From assembly GCA_036785705.1 (NCBI GenBank), contig JAWUZG010000159.1, positions 4,216,001 through 4,280,000 on the forward strand: 64,000 nt of DNA. The letters are read 5' to 3'. Under the pieces are notes generated by a model. It ran no database searches. It was given only the letters and a program-made list of their open reading frames with translations, and had not been told where the DNA came from. The DNA comes from Acanthornis magna. Taxonomy: Eukaryota; Chordata; Aves; Passeriformes; Acanthizidae. Both the position numbers and the translations under genes were made by a program. Below are positions 24,456 to 37,600 of this stretch, piece by piece (within the stretch, counting starts at the first letter, position 1; each line of letters begins with the position of its first letter).

Positions 24456-24479
24456 TTTCTTATAATCTAAAGCATGAGA

Positions 24480-27400
24480 GGTCCTTTCTCACATGAACAA
24501 ACGGATAGCAAATAGTAAACTCTGCCCCTGCAATTATGCTGCACTGAGCAGGATCGGCGCAGTTATTGCCTCCTGCAGTCCCCCCTCTGTCGGTTTGAAT
24601 ACAGAGCACCGATCAACCTTTATGGCAACCAAGTCATGGTTAAGCCTCACCACTCATTTCTAACCTGACTGCTTTGGAAATGAGTCCAGGAACTGCCATT
24701 TGAAAATAACGAGACAGCTGTCAATGGTGTGGATGTGGTTTGATCCACAAAACTGCAGGGAGGGCAGAGGAATCTGCAGAATGTCTGAGTTAATTCTATA
24801 AAGACCCCTGTGTCCTCAGTTATGCTAAAAAAGTCTTGTGAGAAGCACATTTCTGTTTTGCCTACCGTAGTGTAAAGAAAGAAATAAATCAAGGAGCTGT
24901 GTCCTATCAGAGATTACCTCATGTTTGGAATTTCAGAGGAACATCAGCAAGTATATGTAAATAGGGATGGGAAATGAAGTTTTCATCATGAAGAGAAGAT
25001 TTGCCTGGAGAAATGCTGTTGGGACACTCTGTGAGAAGCAGCCTTTCAAAAAGTCCTGATTTGGCCCAGTCTGGGTCCCCTCTCCTCCAGCTGAAGCCAA
25101 TGGCAGCACAGAGAATGGGGCAGGGCCACTCGAGCCAGCTCCCAGGGGCTGAGTGGCAGTTCTGGAGTGACACCTAGAAGGGCCATTCCAGAGTAAGACT
25201 GTGACTCCAAAGCTGGGATTTATTGTGCGGAGAACATGGAGCAATGCCTGTCACACTGTGCCTGGCAAATCACACGCATTGTGAATTTTGGGTTGTTTCA
25301 CTCCCGTTTGCTAAATCATGAAGTGCTGGTTCTGATCTCCCAAAAATGCATTTTTAAACTGAAATGCTGGCATGCAATTTCTGGTTTGTTTATGAACCAG
25401 TCCCTAGAGATCTCAGCTATACATTTCTGTGATTAATATTACAGTAGTACTCACATTATCTCTTCAGACGTGGCAGAAGGTGTTGGGTGTCATCTGGGTC
25501 GTCCCCAAAGCACAGTTTTTCTCTGATTGCTGCTTCTCATTTCATATCACATCTGCGATTTCTGTGTCTCTCTCTCCCCTCTGGAGCTGTGGACTGACCT
25601 GCAGATTTGCACAAAACAGAAATTTCAGGACTTCAGCGTGGAGCAATTGCTCGAAGTTATCACAATTTTAGCTCATTTCATAAGCATTTTGTCTGCACTC
25701 ATTCTGTCACACTCTGCTGATATTTACCTGGATACCAGGTGAGACAATATTTTTAAACTGAAAGGATATGCTTTGGAAAATTGCTTCTCAGAGCACCACA
25801 CCCTTTATCTCCCACATCCTGGAATTCAAAGGCACAACTTTTCCCAGCATCAAAGATTTGCATCACGAGCATGTAACACTACCTGCCTTCATACCTAGGG
25901 GATCATTGTGTTTGCAAAGTTCAGCTTGTAATTTAACTCATATTTAGGGTGGTTATTACGCAGTTTAAAGACTTTATTAGCAAGATTCAAAAAGCCATTA
26001 AACACCAGTTTTCAGTTGTGGTGAATAGAAAATCTGAGAAAACCTTTAAAGCTGGTTCAAAATTAGAAAAATCTCCTGTGGTTTCTGATGCATGGTGATC
26101 ATTCTTTTAAGGTTAAAACCAGTTATTATTGAAGGTTTGTCTATTGGGAAGTGTGATTTTTTGGCACTGCACATACAGTTGCCGATGTGAGTCCTGTTTT
26201 GCGTTCCCCTTCTTTTCACTTAAGGTAATTACCATGGGAAGCCCTCCCAGAAACAAAGAGCCAGGACACAAAGTTCTCCCTCACAGAACTTCTACAGATC
26301 CATGACAGAAGCTGCACTGGCTAGAACCTGCTCTTAGAAGAACCTCTTATCACTCAAATCCAAACCTATCCTTCATCTGCTTCCAGAATCTGATTTTTAA
26401 TATTTTTTTAAAATATTTAAAACTAGTTCATGTGAGTTTGGAGGTGATGAGGATCACTGCTGACACCAACACTCAGCACCTCAGTGCTGTTGCCTCCCAG
26501 ACCAGCCCTTAGGCCACAGGAAATCCATCCAAACCATGAAACACCACCCACAGTGGAAGGACCATTTGGATATTTGGGCTCTAAATTGAAAACTGTCACT
26601 TAGGGTCATTGTCACTGGCCACTTCCATGAGACAAAATCCCCCATCCACTTCCCAGAATGAGCAGGGCCTTGTCCCCATGTCCAGCTTATGACCAGTACC
26701 TGATCCCCGAGCCCCCAGGGATCTCTCATCCCTTCTCTGTGTCTTCCAGCCTGAATGCCAACACAAAGGCTTGAAGTTTTACTTTTTGCCAACCCTAATC
26801 AGTCAGGTTATTTCTGTGAGAAGTTTTCAAGCTACGAGGTATAAAGGAATTTAAATCCTGTCTGTGGTGTAGCACGAGAGCTCTGAGTTATAATATTCTC
26901 TTACACGCTGTATCTGTTTTTATCCATCTGTGTCAATGACAACATGCAGGAGCCAACAACTTCAGCTATAATTGGTGAGTGTAGGTACAAATAAACCCCA
27001 TTTTTTCTTTTTAGTATATACAACATATGGAGCAGTGCTGTGGGGTCAGGAGAATTATGTCTCCGTGTTCGTGGGCAGGTTCCTGATAGAGGTTTTATTT
27101 TTTTGGTGTTGCAAGCTTTCCAGGAGTTATGACATTATTGTTTCTTTTCAGATTGAGATCAAAGTTCAGGGGTTGTATTATGTTACCCAAAGATTGCTTT
27201 GCTCCTGTTCTTTCCAAAGAATTGCACGGATCTGTGCTGAGCAGCTTAAGAGGCAGCAATCCTTGGATTCATTCTTGCTTGCAATAATGAAAATATGGAC
27301 AAATGAAACACAATTAAGCTCATGTAAAAGAAAGGAAACTCCAGCCCACAATTTTTTTCCTTGTTTTCCTCCTGTGTTGTTTACAGAGTGGTTAAAAAGG

Positions 27401-30400
27401 AGTTACTGAAAGATGCAATTTGTTTCAAACTGTTTTCATTGTTATATTGCCTCTCACTGCTCCTGCTTCTCAGGCCAAAGACTTTCAGGGTAATTCTGAC
27501 TTCCGTGCCCTTTACACTTATCATACAACTCCACAAGGGAATTATCATATGCAGGATAATTAAGCATCTTTGCTGATGGTGGTCTTTGACTATAGCAATA
27601 TCCTTACAGTACTAGTCTTATTTTCTGAACTATTTTGTCATTTGCTAATTAGAATCTGGCCTTAAGGTCTTTCAGAAACATTTTCCTGAACTCATCTTAT
27701 TATCCAAAACTTTTCTGCGAGTTTTCTTAGCCATCATATAGCAGCTAATTGCTAATGTATATATTCACTTCCAGCAGAACCTTGTGCTCAGTGAGGAGCC
27801 CTTTCCTACAGCCCTCCTTTTTCTCCAATGAAAAGTTGAAAACTCTTGCCCTGGGAAGGACAGAGAATGGATTTGTTGTCAAAACCAACAGCATTTTTTT
27901 GCTATTTGAATGTGTGTAAACTTCATTCTGAGGATGCTGGATATCCTGAAACCTCCTGTTCGGGAGCTGAGATCTGATCCTGAGGGTTCTGCACTCCTGA
28001 GAACGTGTGCTGTGAAATACAAGAGCACTCTGAGGTGGAATCATGACTTGGAAGCCTTGGAGCGAAATTCAGGGAAATGGAGCAAGATTAAGAGTTTAAT
28101 TGTGTGAAGACTCTATTCTGTTTTACTTTACACACATGGATTTTCCCTGTAAAGCTAAAGGACTACTTGAATATTTAAAATTAAGCACACAATTAAATGC
28201 TTTTCTGGATTCAAGCCAGACTGCTCAGCAACTTGCTGCATTATCCCTCTGGAGAGCAGTTACTTTGTCTTTTGAAAGCCAATTTGTCCACCCTTAATGA
28301 ATCACTTCTTGCCTCTGTCCTGTGTTTTATTTCATTGGTTTTTACATACATTTTTATGAGCTGAAACGACCATCCTGCCACCCTTCCAACACTTCTGACA
28401 GCCCAAATATTCAGCCCAGGGTAGCACTGAATCCACATTGCTGGCAGGATGAAGATCCATAACACCACCTCGGGAGCACAAAGTGTGAAGTGCATAATCA
28501 CACTGTCTTTGCCAAACTTGAGCGAAAAGGGAAAACACAGAAAATTGCAGCTCGGGAGGATGAGAAGGGAGGTGAGTCAGCCACAAACCCAACTTTATCA
28601 TGGTACAATGTTTCCGTTCAGCTCTACAGAACTACAAAACACAAGAGAATATGAAGAAAAAATATCACTAACAGGTTTATGTACTTCATAAACATGCACC
28701 TAAGAGAGCTGCAGCTCTGCAAACAATCTGCCTATGACTGACAAAACATTTATTAAATCAAACAAGATGCTTTTGGCACTTCCAAAACAATTGAAATGAG
28801 AGGAAAAAGGATGAAATGAGGACCTGAGCGAAACTAACAGAAGGCAAAGGTATCAAAAATACACAAGCCACAGCACCCTCTAAATGTTATTTTCTCTCAT
28901 TGTTCAGCAATTCATTTTGCTTTAACATGGGCATAAAAATTGATGAAAGCCCAACTCTCTTATGCATTAATTATTTCTCGTGATAAAATAAATGCTGTCC
29001 AGTTCTTAGTTGCTCTTTACTACAGAAAAACATTTGACAGTTTCAAGGGAGGTCTGTGCTTTTCCAAGAGGAGAAAGAAAAGTTTAAAGAAATTTAAAAA
29101 GTCAAGGACAGGATGGGCCTGGAGTGGAATTGGGGAAAACCCGGAGTGGCTTAGCGCTGGAATAAGGAATGGCAGAAAACCTGGACTGGATTGAGGACAA
29201 ACTATGGAATGAGGCTCAGTCAAGCCTCTCAAGCGCCGCAGAATGGAATAAAAGTGTTCAAAGAACCGCTAAAGCAAAAACTTAGCTCTTCCTGTCCATG
29301 TGACCCTCACTGCAGACACACCTGAGCTGTCAGTGGTGGCACTGGCCACGATCAGAGCGAGGGCACAGCCCCCAGCAGTCAGAAAAGCTCTTGTGGAAGC
29401 TACAGAAGAGTCAGGAGCAAGCAAGATGAGAGTAAGATATTCCAAGAGCTAAAACAATCCCTCTATCTGATTTCAAATTAGTCCTCTTTGGGAATCCAGC
29501 TCTCTGGGTTTACTCCTCCTGGTGTCCTCTCTGGTTATTTCCAGAGTGCTGAAGCTGGTGAGAATTCAGCTGGGTTTTGCCCATTCCAGCTCAGGCAAAG
29601 TGGTAAACAAATGATTCTGCATCTTCCAGCTTAAAAATTGCTGCTTGTTTTTCTATAATTCCAGCGCATGATGTGTTTTTCAGGACAGGCATCTAAAATC
29701 TATGGCACTAACACCCATTCTGTCAAAACCAGGAGCCCTTTTGGTTGAATTAAAGCAGCGAAACAACTCCTGAAACACCATCTGAAGCAGAAGCCTCCAG
29801 CTCATCAAATCTACTGTTACATGCATTATATGCATCACTAGTCCCCAGAACAACAAAAATTAGCCCGTGGCTATAAGAAAGTACAAGTTGGCAAGGCAGA
29901 TTTTATCCTTTTCCTCAGTCCCTGATTTGTGGTGGAAAGACAAAGCAGCTATTGTTAAGGACCATAGAGGATCACAGGCCACACGCAGAGTTTAGAAGAA
30001 TCAAACCCAGGGGTGCAGATGGAGGACAATGTTTTGCCCCATTTAATAAATTTGTCACTCCGGGTTGGATAAATTTGGTTACCTGCAAGAGTTTTCACTC
30101 TGACAGTGTTTGGAATTAGCTGTGCTGGGAAAGCTGCTGGAGGAGGCGTTAGGAGTGTGTCCAGAGCTGAAATGGATACTGTAATAGTGAATGACATTTT
30201 ATATTTTTGGCACAAGAATGGTACTTAGTTATTTTAAGCTATCACATTGCGCCATGCAATGGCAGAGGGAGCCAAGATGATAAAATACCAGCTACAAATT
30301 CTGAGGCCTATTCTGCCCATCTATTTTTAGGTATTCAGGTTGCTATCAGCTCCTATACCATTTCTAGGGGAAATAACATGACAGACCAACAATTCAGTGG

Positions 30401-33400
30401 AGGGACTTAGAGCAGCCTGTCAAGCTCAGGCTGTCAGAAAGAGCCAGTTTGTTGGTATTCAAATTACTAGGGAGCTGGATGACCTGAATGTGGCTCAAAA
30501 GGCAAAAAAAGAAATCACCTTCTTGAATAACCAAAGGAAAGGCATTGCAGGAGAGGTTTGGAGGAAAGTAAATACTAATGAACTTATCTTCTCCCTCTCT
30601 ACCCAGAGAAAATCAAAGTAATATTCAGGATATTGAATTCCAACAAGATATCCATCTGTACAGACTTCCAGATGGAAACTAAATAGCGGGAAAGTGACTC
30701 TGGAATTGTGTTTCTGCAGTTTCTAAATCAGACCATTTCATAATTGGATCTCTGATACCTGTGAGCAGATATGGCACTTGCAGCAAATTCTGAAAACACA
30801 CACATTTCCTAGGGAACAAAAAGAAAAACCTTGCAGAGGTTGGCAGTAAAATAAAAGGAAGGAAATGGCTCTCAACCTACCTCAAAAATTGTATATATTT
30901 TAAAGTTCTGGCTATGCCTCAGCACAAGTACACATAACCTTTAATACTTTCATTGTTAAGATTTGCCAGTTAAGAAAGTGCTATTATCTGTCTTTTATAG
31001 ATGGGGAACAGCACACAGAGAGCCTGACTAACTTGTTCAGTGTCATAAAGGGATCACAGAGCAGAGCTGAGAATTAAACTTTGTTCTCAGAGCTCTCAAA
31101 TAAATGCCATTGTTCGTGAGTTCTTTAAATAAAAAGCGTTTAAGAGGAAAAAAGAGGAGGCAAGGGAAGAGGAGTTTTGTATCACTAGAGATAAAGAATT
31201 AGAAGGGTTAGGAGGAAGAAATCTCAATGCAATTTAATGTAGGAAAGTGCTGTAAGTGACTTTAAATAAATAAATTCATCTGACCACTAAAAGCAAAGCA
31301 ACAAAGAAAACCTAAGAGGGAGGAGTATTTCCAATTAATTTTTGACTGTAAAACCACATTTTTAATGTGAAACAGAAAATCAAGCATTTTTCATTCCAAA
31401 TGATGTTGAGAATTATATCAGAATGTATCATCAGGTCTTCATAGCATTTAAAGAGGAGTTCTGATTCAAACTTACTATCCATTCTACAATGTTCAAAATG
31501 ACCAGAAAACTCCACCCCACCTGCATTTATTATGTTACCAGTTCTGTAACAATGAAAGCTCATCAGGAGGTGCTCTATGAGAACGCAAGGTTGAAGAGGG
31601 TGTTTTTCAACTCGAAATAATCAATAATTTAGTTTTGATCAATTCTAATTTCTATGCAAATCAATGGGGTAACCCTGGCCCATCTATTAAGTGAAGCCTA
31701 CACTGAATGAACTTGATCACAAGAGCAGTCTAAATTAAATTCAGGCCTGTAACTCCATACTCAAGTGAAAAATTACCTGTGATGGTCAAAAGTTGGACTC
31801 AGTGACACCTGGAGTGGGGCCCATGAAGAGAATTAGAAACCCTGAGGTCTCAAGTGTTGTCCCAATACCCCAGGAGCAGCTAAACACCACAGGGGGTGAT
31901 GTACTTCTGGTACCTTGAGCATTCCTAAAATATATTATCTGCAATATGACAATTTCCATAAGAATTCTGCTGCACAGTATGCTTTTATTTATGCACACCA
32001 CATATTCATGCCTGTCAGGAGATGTCTGCATGAAGATTTACTTTAGTGGACTCCAAATGATGCTTCTTTTACTGGTGTTGAAACACAAAACAGCAAAGCT
32101 TCTCATGCTTTAAAATCATCCCCATTAGCACGACCTTCTTAAGCACTTAATTCCTGCTCTAGGATATATTTGTAGCATGGCTGGTATATGGCTTAAGGAA
32201 AAGAATCCTATAGAAATCTGCGATCTGGCCTGTCTCCAATTTTCCCTTCCAGCAAATATTTTCTGTTTGCTTCCTCATTATTCCTCAGTGAGATGCTCTG
32301 CTGTAACATAATTCACATAGAATGGTTTATGTTCATCGTCGTCGCCTTGGAAGACTACAATTAAAATCTTTCTCTGCTCCTAAGTGTTGCCACTGTTTTG
32401 TGTTCTCCAAACAAGCATTGTAAATGAACAATGAGGGAGAGCAAACAAACAGAAAAGAACACAGAAAAAAAATCCTGTCCACTTTCCTCCTTAAATCACA
32501 ATAAAGATCATAAAACCCCCACGAAAACAAGGGAATAATCCTCAATAGCTTGGAGCTTACACTGACAAACTGCATGAAATCTTCCTTCTGGTGTTTCCTT
32601 CCCCTCCTTTAATTTAGTTGTAAACTAGCTTGGAATAAATTCTAGAGTCTCCAAATACGCATTAAAATGAGTGTGACACAGGGAAAAATCTGCTTGGAAA
32701 TAATCTGTATGTAAGGTTGCATTGTTCAAAGAAGAGTTTTTCCAAGCAATACTCTGACTTCATGTCCTCATGAGAGAGACACCGTTCATCATCTAAAAGG
32801 CTGTAATTAATTGGGAAAAAAATAACTGAAGGCGATTCCTGGGAAACACATGGGAGGTGAGATAGACTATTAAATTTATTTCCAAGAGGAGATATGGAAA
32901 GTATAACATTTCCTCGTCCAAATAACCTTAGTTAATATACATTGATCAAATACTGCTTCAGATACATGCGTGGCTTATCAGTTTATCAGCATCTCAAGGT
33001 TTTGTGCCAATTGTTCTGACATGTTCTCAATAAATATAATAATAGCAAAAAGGACAAAAAAATAAATGGGAAGATCCATCTTTCAGTGACTACTCCCACC
33101 TCAGTAGATCAATACATGTCATAACATTCTTATCACTTGGAAAACAGAAATCCTTTTATGGCAATAAATCTTTAGTGTTTTAGTTATTACTTTAGATCCG
33201 TTGTGACAGACCCAGGAAATTTCAGACTGGCACAGGAAAAAAAACCTACAATTATTCCAAAATAATTGTGAAAACCATGTGATCTTAAGTTAAAACTTTC
33301 ACCTGTTTCATGGGTTTGAGATTTTTGTCCAGATTTTCAACACTGATTTAATGGGGCAGATTCTACCTTGTGATGGCATCCTGAAAAATAAGTAAAATAA

Positions 33401-33637
33401 AACTGATGTTCTGTTCTATATTACTGTCAATCAGAGAATAGTCAAATTCTGCTTTCTGGAATGGCAACATGACAATTGTCATACCAAACAATACAATACC
33501 GACAAGTACAGGGTAGATTATTGCTACTGCAAGCCGTGAGCAATAGCAGGTGTTATAACTCAAAGAATTGAAGTTTTTGTTGTTTTTTCCACATTTCTAT
33601 GCTAGAGCATTTCTTAAATCTAGTAGAACTGAGTAGA
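24480..33637. other. Non-coding stretch of about 9 kb, no gene recognised
   Basis: No exon, RNA gene or recognisable mobile element was found. A polypurine piece lies at 31142-31174, interrupted by one C. A near-perfect small palindrome lies around 33250-33271 (CAATTATT, spacer, AATAATTG). The longest frame (26972-27409, 145 codons, plus) is hydrophobic in its first half with many cysteines and resembles no family I know. Repeats too old to recognise by eye may be present. Confidence 0.55.
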
Positions 33638-33679
<42 letters not shown>

Positions 33680-33680
33680 T
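33638..33680 (+). repeat. ATT trinucleotide microsatellite
   Basis: Fourteen uninterrupted ATT triplets. Perfect repeats of this length are usually polymorphic in birds, so it could serve as a length marker. Confidence 0.97.
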
Positions 33681-33789
33681 CTATGGCTATCTAGAGTTAG
33701 TGACAAAATCCAGGTCATCTTGATTTTTAATATTGCAGCCCATTCAGTACTTTTATAGAGTGATCAATAAAACATTTTTCCTTTAAAGA

Positions 33790-33860
33790 TAAGTTCAGCT
33801 GTTGGACTTGATGATCTTAAAGGTTTTTTCCAACCTAAAAAATTCTGTGATTCTATTACT
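33790..33860 (+). mobile_element. CR1 LINE 3' tail fragment (plus strand)
   Basis: About 70 bases match the very end of the CR1 3' UTR: the GTTGGACTTGATGATCTTAA word, then a TTTTTTCCAACCTAA segment, then the TTCTGTGATTCTAT repeat-like terminus. Only the 3' end is present, as expected from strong 5' truncation. It points the opposite way to the CR1 copy at 13.9-14.3 kb. No coding part remains. Confidence 0.85.
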
Positions 33861-34199
33861 CTATAGATGAATTAATTTTCCTGATTAGAGTAAACATTGA
33901 TAGCTCCTGTCTGGTCATGTTAAATCATAATTCAGGCATTCCTGTCATTATTTGCCAATTCCAACAGAAAATGAACCAAGTTTTCAAAGTTACATATGTG
34001 CAATTCACTTTGAGCCTAGGAGTTGCTGCTTCGACTGGGAAGGCTGGAAGCAAGCTTGGATATAAAAATTATATATAGATTGTGTATGTTCATGAAAAAA
34101 AGATGGCATCAAATATAGTCAACTTTTCTCTCACCCAAGGCTTGGAATTTATATAGGGCATATTTCAGGGGAAGGCTGTGGCTGTATTTTATATCTGGC
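33861..34199. other. Non-coding spacer, nothing recognised
   Basis: AT-rich sequence between the CR1 tail and the GC-richer block. It contains an ATATATA-like word near 34069-34078. I see no gene or repeat. Confidence 0.6.
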
Positions 34200-34690
34200 T
34201 GCACCACCACAGCAGCAACACTAATCTCTGGCACAGGGGAAAGCTGTCATGTCAGACAAACTCCAGCTGTCCACTCCGCCTGTCACTTCCTTCAGCTTCA
34301 AGTCTGCAGCAGAGGGATGGAGGGTCTGTGAGCACGGTAGCAGCCGGACCCGAGGGACAGCAGCAGGAGGAGGGCTGGGGACAAAGGGACACGCGCACAT
34401 TAGAAGTGAGAAAAGCGTTAAGGGAGGGTGGGACGGGCAGAGAATAAAAGCCTGGATGGGAATGGAGAGCGAAGAAGATGATAAGGAGAAAAGCCACCGC
34501 ATGTCCCTTAGGGATTTTTGCTTTTTGGAGAGCAGAGGAAGCTGCTGCACGCTGTTTTCGGAAAATTCTCGGTGTGTAGGTTCCTTTGAGGTAAAGCTCG
34601 ATGGCCCTTGGCTGGCTGCCACCACTGGAACCATTCCTCCTCAGAGCAATGACATCAGGACACGCGTGATGGACACCACTTGATGTCATC
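34200..34690. other. GC-richer block with overlapping open frames on both strands
   Basis: This block is clearly richer in G, C and CpG than its flanks; about 17 CpGs are scattered over it. Frames of 144 codons (34249-34683, plus), 145 codons (34252-34689, minus) and 137 codons (34221-34634, minus) overlap almost completely. That is what low stop-codon density in GC-rich DNA produces. None of the three translations shows a known domain, signal peptide or membrane segment I would trust. A first exon of a long non-coding RNA or a regulatory element is possible. I do not call a gene. Confidence 0.4.
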
Positions 34691-37600
34691 GTCTGGGGCT
34701 TACAGCCCTGTGGCTCTCAGGAAGTGCAGAGGGGAAATTTGTGGAAGGCTGTTCAGAGAGAAGAGCAAGAGACATTCACCTGTTGAGTGTGAGACATCCG
34801 CTGAGCACCCACACCTCAAGGTGAATAAAACCTTAAAATTCAACACAAAGGTGTTTTGGGTTCATTAACATAAAGGATAACACTCACAGGGATTTTAGGG
34901 TCAGGTGCACAAGAAGTTTATGAAAAATCTGTTTTTGGGGTGTTTCTCCATTCTCCTGATACAGCCATGACGTGCTGATAGAAATAAAAACCAGGAGCCT
35001 GGGGACACTCCCTGATAGCACAGCCATAACGAGGAACAGAGACCAGGCAATATCCCCTCCCGGCCTGTGGGAATGAATTGCAGCATTTTCATACTCTGTA
35101 GATGAGTTTTTGTGGTTGGGAAAACCAGAAGAGATTTTGGAGATGGGTGTTCCTACACTTTGTTATGAGCGTAAGCATCAGTCCCCACTCAAAGACGTTA
35201 CTTCTATATTTTAAAAAAACCCTTTGAAAATATATGTTCACTCATTATTCAGTCTAAAATACTTCTGAAAAGTGTTTTCCCTGTGTTCACGCAGAGGTGG
35301 ATATAGCATCCATCCACAATCGAGGGCATCTTCCTCCAAAGATAATGGAACAAGTAGCCCAAAGGCTGTTATTCCCCTGCACTTCTTATCAGTGGTCCTG
35401 CAGCTGGTCTTGAGAAAAAAAAACAGGAATAAAAAAATTTACTTCGCTCTGAGAATTAAACCACTGAACATTCTTTGCAGCTTTATACTTAGTCTAGTAC
35501 TTTCTATTTCTCTTAGTTTGATAAAACTTTGGTCTATAATTAAGCGCCCCACAGCGTCACCCCTGTTTTCAGAGGTCTGGAATATATTGTCAGACATCTT
35601 TTTAGGAAATTTTAAATTGCATTCCAGGCTTTTGTCAGAAGTTGCATGTCCTATATGGCTGAAAAGAGTTTCTTTTCAGTATAAAAAAAAGAGTTTCTTA
35701 GAAAATAATAGTGTCTATAATGCCATTTAATTTTCTTTCAAGAAGGGTCCTCCCCTTCAGTTTAGCTTTTGTTTAGGTTCTTTTAAGATTTTCAGATTTG
35801 CAGACATACAGTTTTGAAAGGCTGATTCATTACTTTTTTTCCTCTCAATCATTCCGTCAACTGATCATACAGCGATAAGTGATGAAACTCAGATTCCAAG
35901 GAACAAATGAAAACAACCTATAAAAAATATGCAACTGATAATCAAGAGCCAAATAAATCTTAAACCTAATTTTGAGCTCCGAAGAAAGCAGAGTGTTGTG
36001 CTTTTATATTTCCATATTTCTGTTCTCTTTGCCATAAGACAGGAGATTAATCTGAAAGGAGGAAATGCCCAACCCCGTGGGCTGTTCTGGGACGAGGCAC
36101 AATAGGCTCAATAATGCTGGAAAAAGAGACAAATACAGCACAGAGCTCAACCTGCCTCATTCCAAATATCTCCTGCAGACTACAGGAATGTTACGATCAC
36201 ACATTTTTGCCAAAATAGTGACAAGCAACTCTCTCAGCATTTTTGCAATTCCTCTAAGATGTTGTGTCCACAGTCAATTTTCGGTATTTCCACAGAATCC
36301 CAAACGAACTGAATCCTTTCAGTGGTATTTTAGTTAAAACATCAGGATCACAAACAGAATATTTTAGCTAATTTAGGACATGTTCACAGTGCTTTTACTG
36401 AATTTCATTGGAACTCACTGCAGATGTATTAAAATTTTGCAATTTTATTTTTGTCTACCCTTTTTTTCCTGTGAGTGATGTTTCAAGGGCATATCAGAAA
36501 CATGCCAAATCAAGAAAGACTATTCAGCAAAACAAAGCTTTTCCAGCGCTGAGTAATTAAAGCTCCGCAGGCTTCCATGGTTCTGCGCAGAGCTTCATCC
36601 TCACTGAAATTTAAAAGTAAAAAAAAAAAAAAAAAAAAAAAGAGCTGTTTACCACCATTAAAAAAAGTCTTCATTAGCTTTGTATTCTTGATCCTATTGG
36701 CAAGAAGTCATTAAAAATCTGCATATGCATTGGGGAGGATGTTTTTATGGTCAGAGTGTGGCTACAGATTCAAAGGGTGACCACAAACTTTGAGCTTAAA
36801 TTTTCCTCTCTATTCTAACTTCTAGTTGTGAGAATAAGGATGATAATACCTTGCTAAGTTCCTGCAGTTACAGAATGACAACAGGTCTGCAAGGGCTTGA
36901 AAATCAAAAAAAAAGAAAACAACCATCAAGGCTTTAATATATTTATAGTTCATCTAAAATTAGTTTCATATTTACTAAAAGGAGTCTGCACGTCAAGGAA
37001 TGGAATTCTAGACTGAAATAAAGAAATGCTGAAGAATACAAAGAGTTAATCATTATCCCAGGAAATTGCACGTGGTAAGGTGACTGCATTTATTATGAAG
37101 CATTTTTATGTCTTCCTCTAGATTCCCTAGCTTTGGTGTTGGCAATTCCACAAAATGAAACCATAGGCTGAGGAGAAGTCATTGGATAAAGTTAATATAG
37201 TTTAGTGTGTTGCAATATATGAAAACCCCCACAAATTTTCTTCCACGGTTTTTCATTTCTCCAAGTCTAAATTAAACTTCCAACATCGTATGCTGCATAG
37301 AGCCTGGAGCTGCCACTAATATACCTGTTTCCACATGAAATAGCAATTGTTTCTCAAGAAAAGATTGTGAAGCCAAGAGAAGAGAGTGGGGATGAATTTG
37401 GTAAAGTTGTCCAAAGTGGAACTCAGCCCTCTTTGCATGATTATCCTGCTTTACATTCTTGTGCCAGGTAAAATGTTCATAATCCACATATGTTGCCAAA
37501 AACACAACAAAAGAAAAAAAATCCCTTGCTTCATACTCATAGAGTAGGTCTTAGCAAAGCCCGAATCAAGCGACGAACAAAATTTAATACAAATCTGCCT

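Larger units (their letters stand above)
23951..24479 (+). mobile_element. Probable solo LTR of an endogenous retrovirus (plus strand)
   Basis: Plus-strand order fits an LTR. Two CCAAT boxes (24226-24230, 24255-24259), two GC boxes (24273-24281, 24297-24304) and a TATA box (24314-24320) are followed, after an R-like stretch, by AATAAA (24450-24455). The promoter part is CpG-rich against an AT-rich background. Candidate ends are TG at 23956 and CA at 24474, flanked by the 5-bp direct repeat TGAGA (23951-23955 and 24475-24479). This gives a 519-bp element, but a 5-bp match can be found by chance and the terminal inversion is weak. No primer-binding site or viral gene remnant follows, so I call it a solo LTR. 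A host promoter or an undescribed repeat is the alternative. Confidence 0.6.

Noticed and set aside
26972..27409. 145-codon plus-strand frame as a membrane protein
   Set aside because: The hydrophobic stretch comes from T-rich codons. There is no recognisable family, no conserved motif, and AT-rich flanks with no promoter evidence.
34221..34689. Protein gene of about 140 codons
   Set aside because: Both strands are open over the same interval, there is no known domain, and no splice or start context separates the candidates.
36619..36641. Processed pseudogene marked by its poly(A) tail
   Set aside because: No AATAAA signal or recognisable retrocopied coding sequence precedes the A run. The same applies to the runs at 42746-42764 and 59731-59752.
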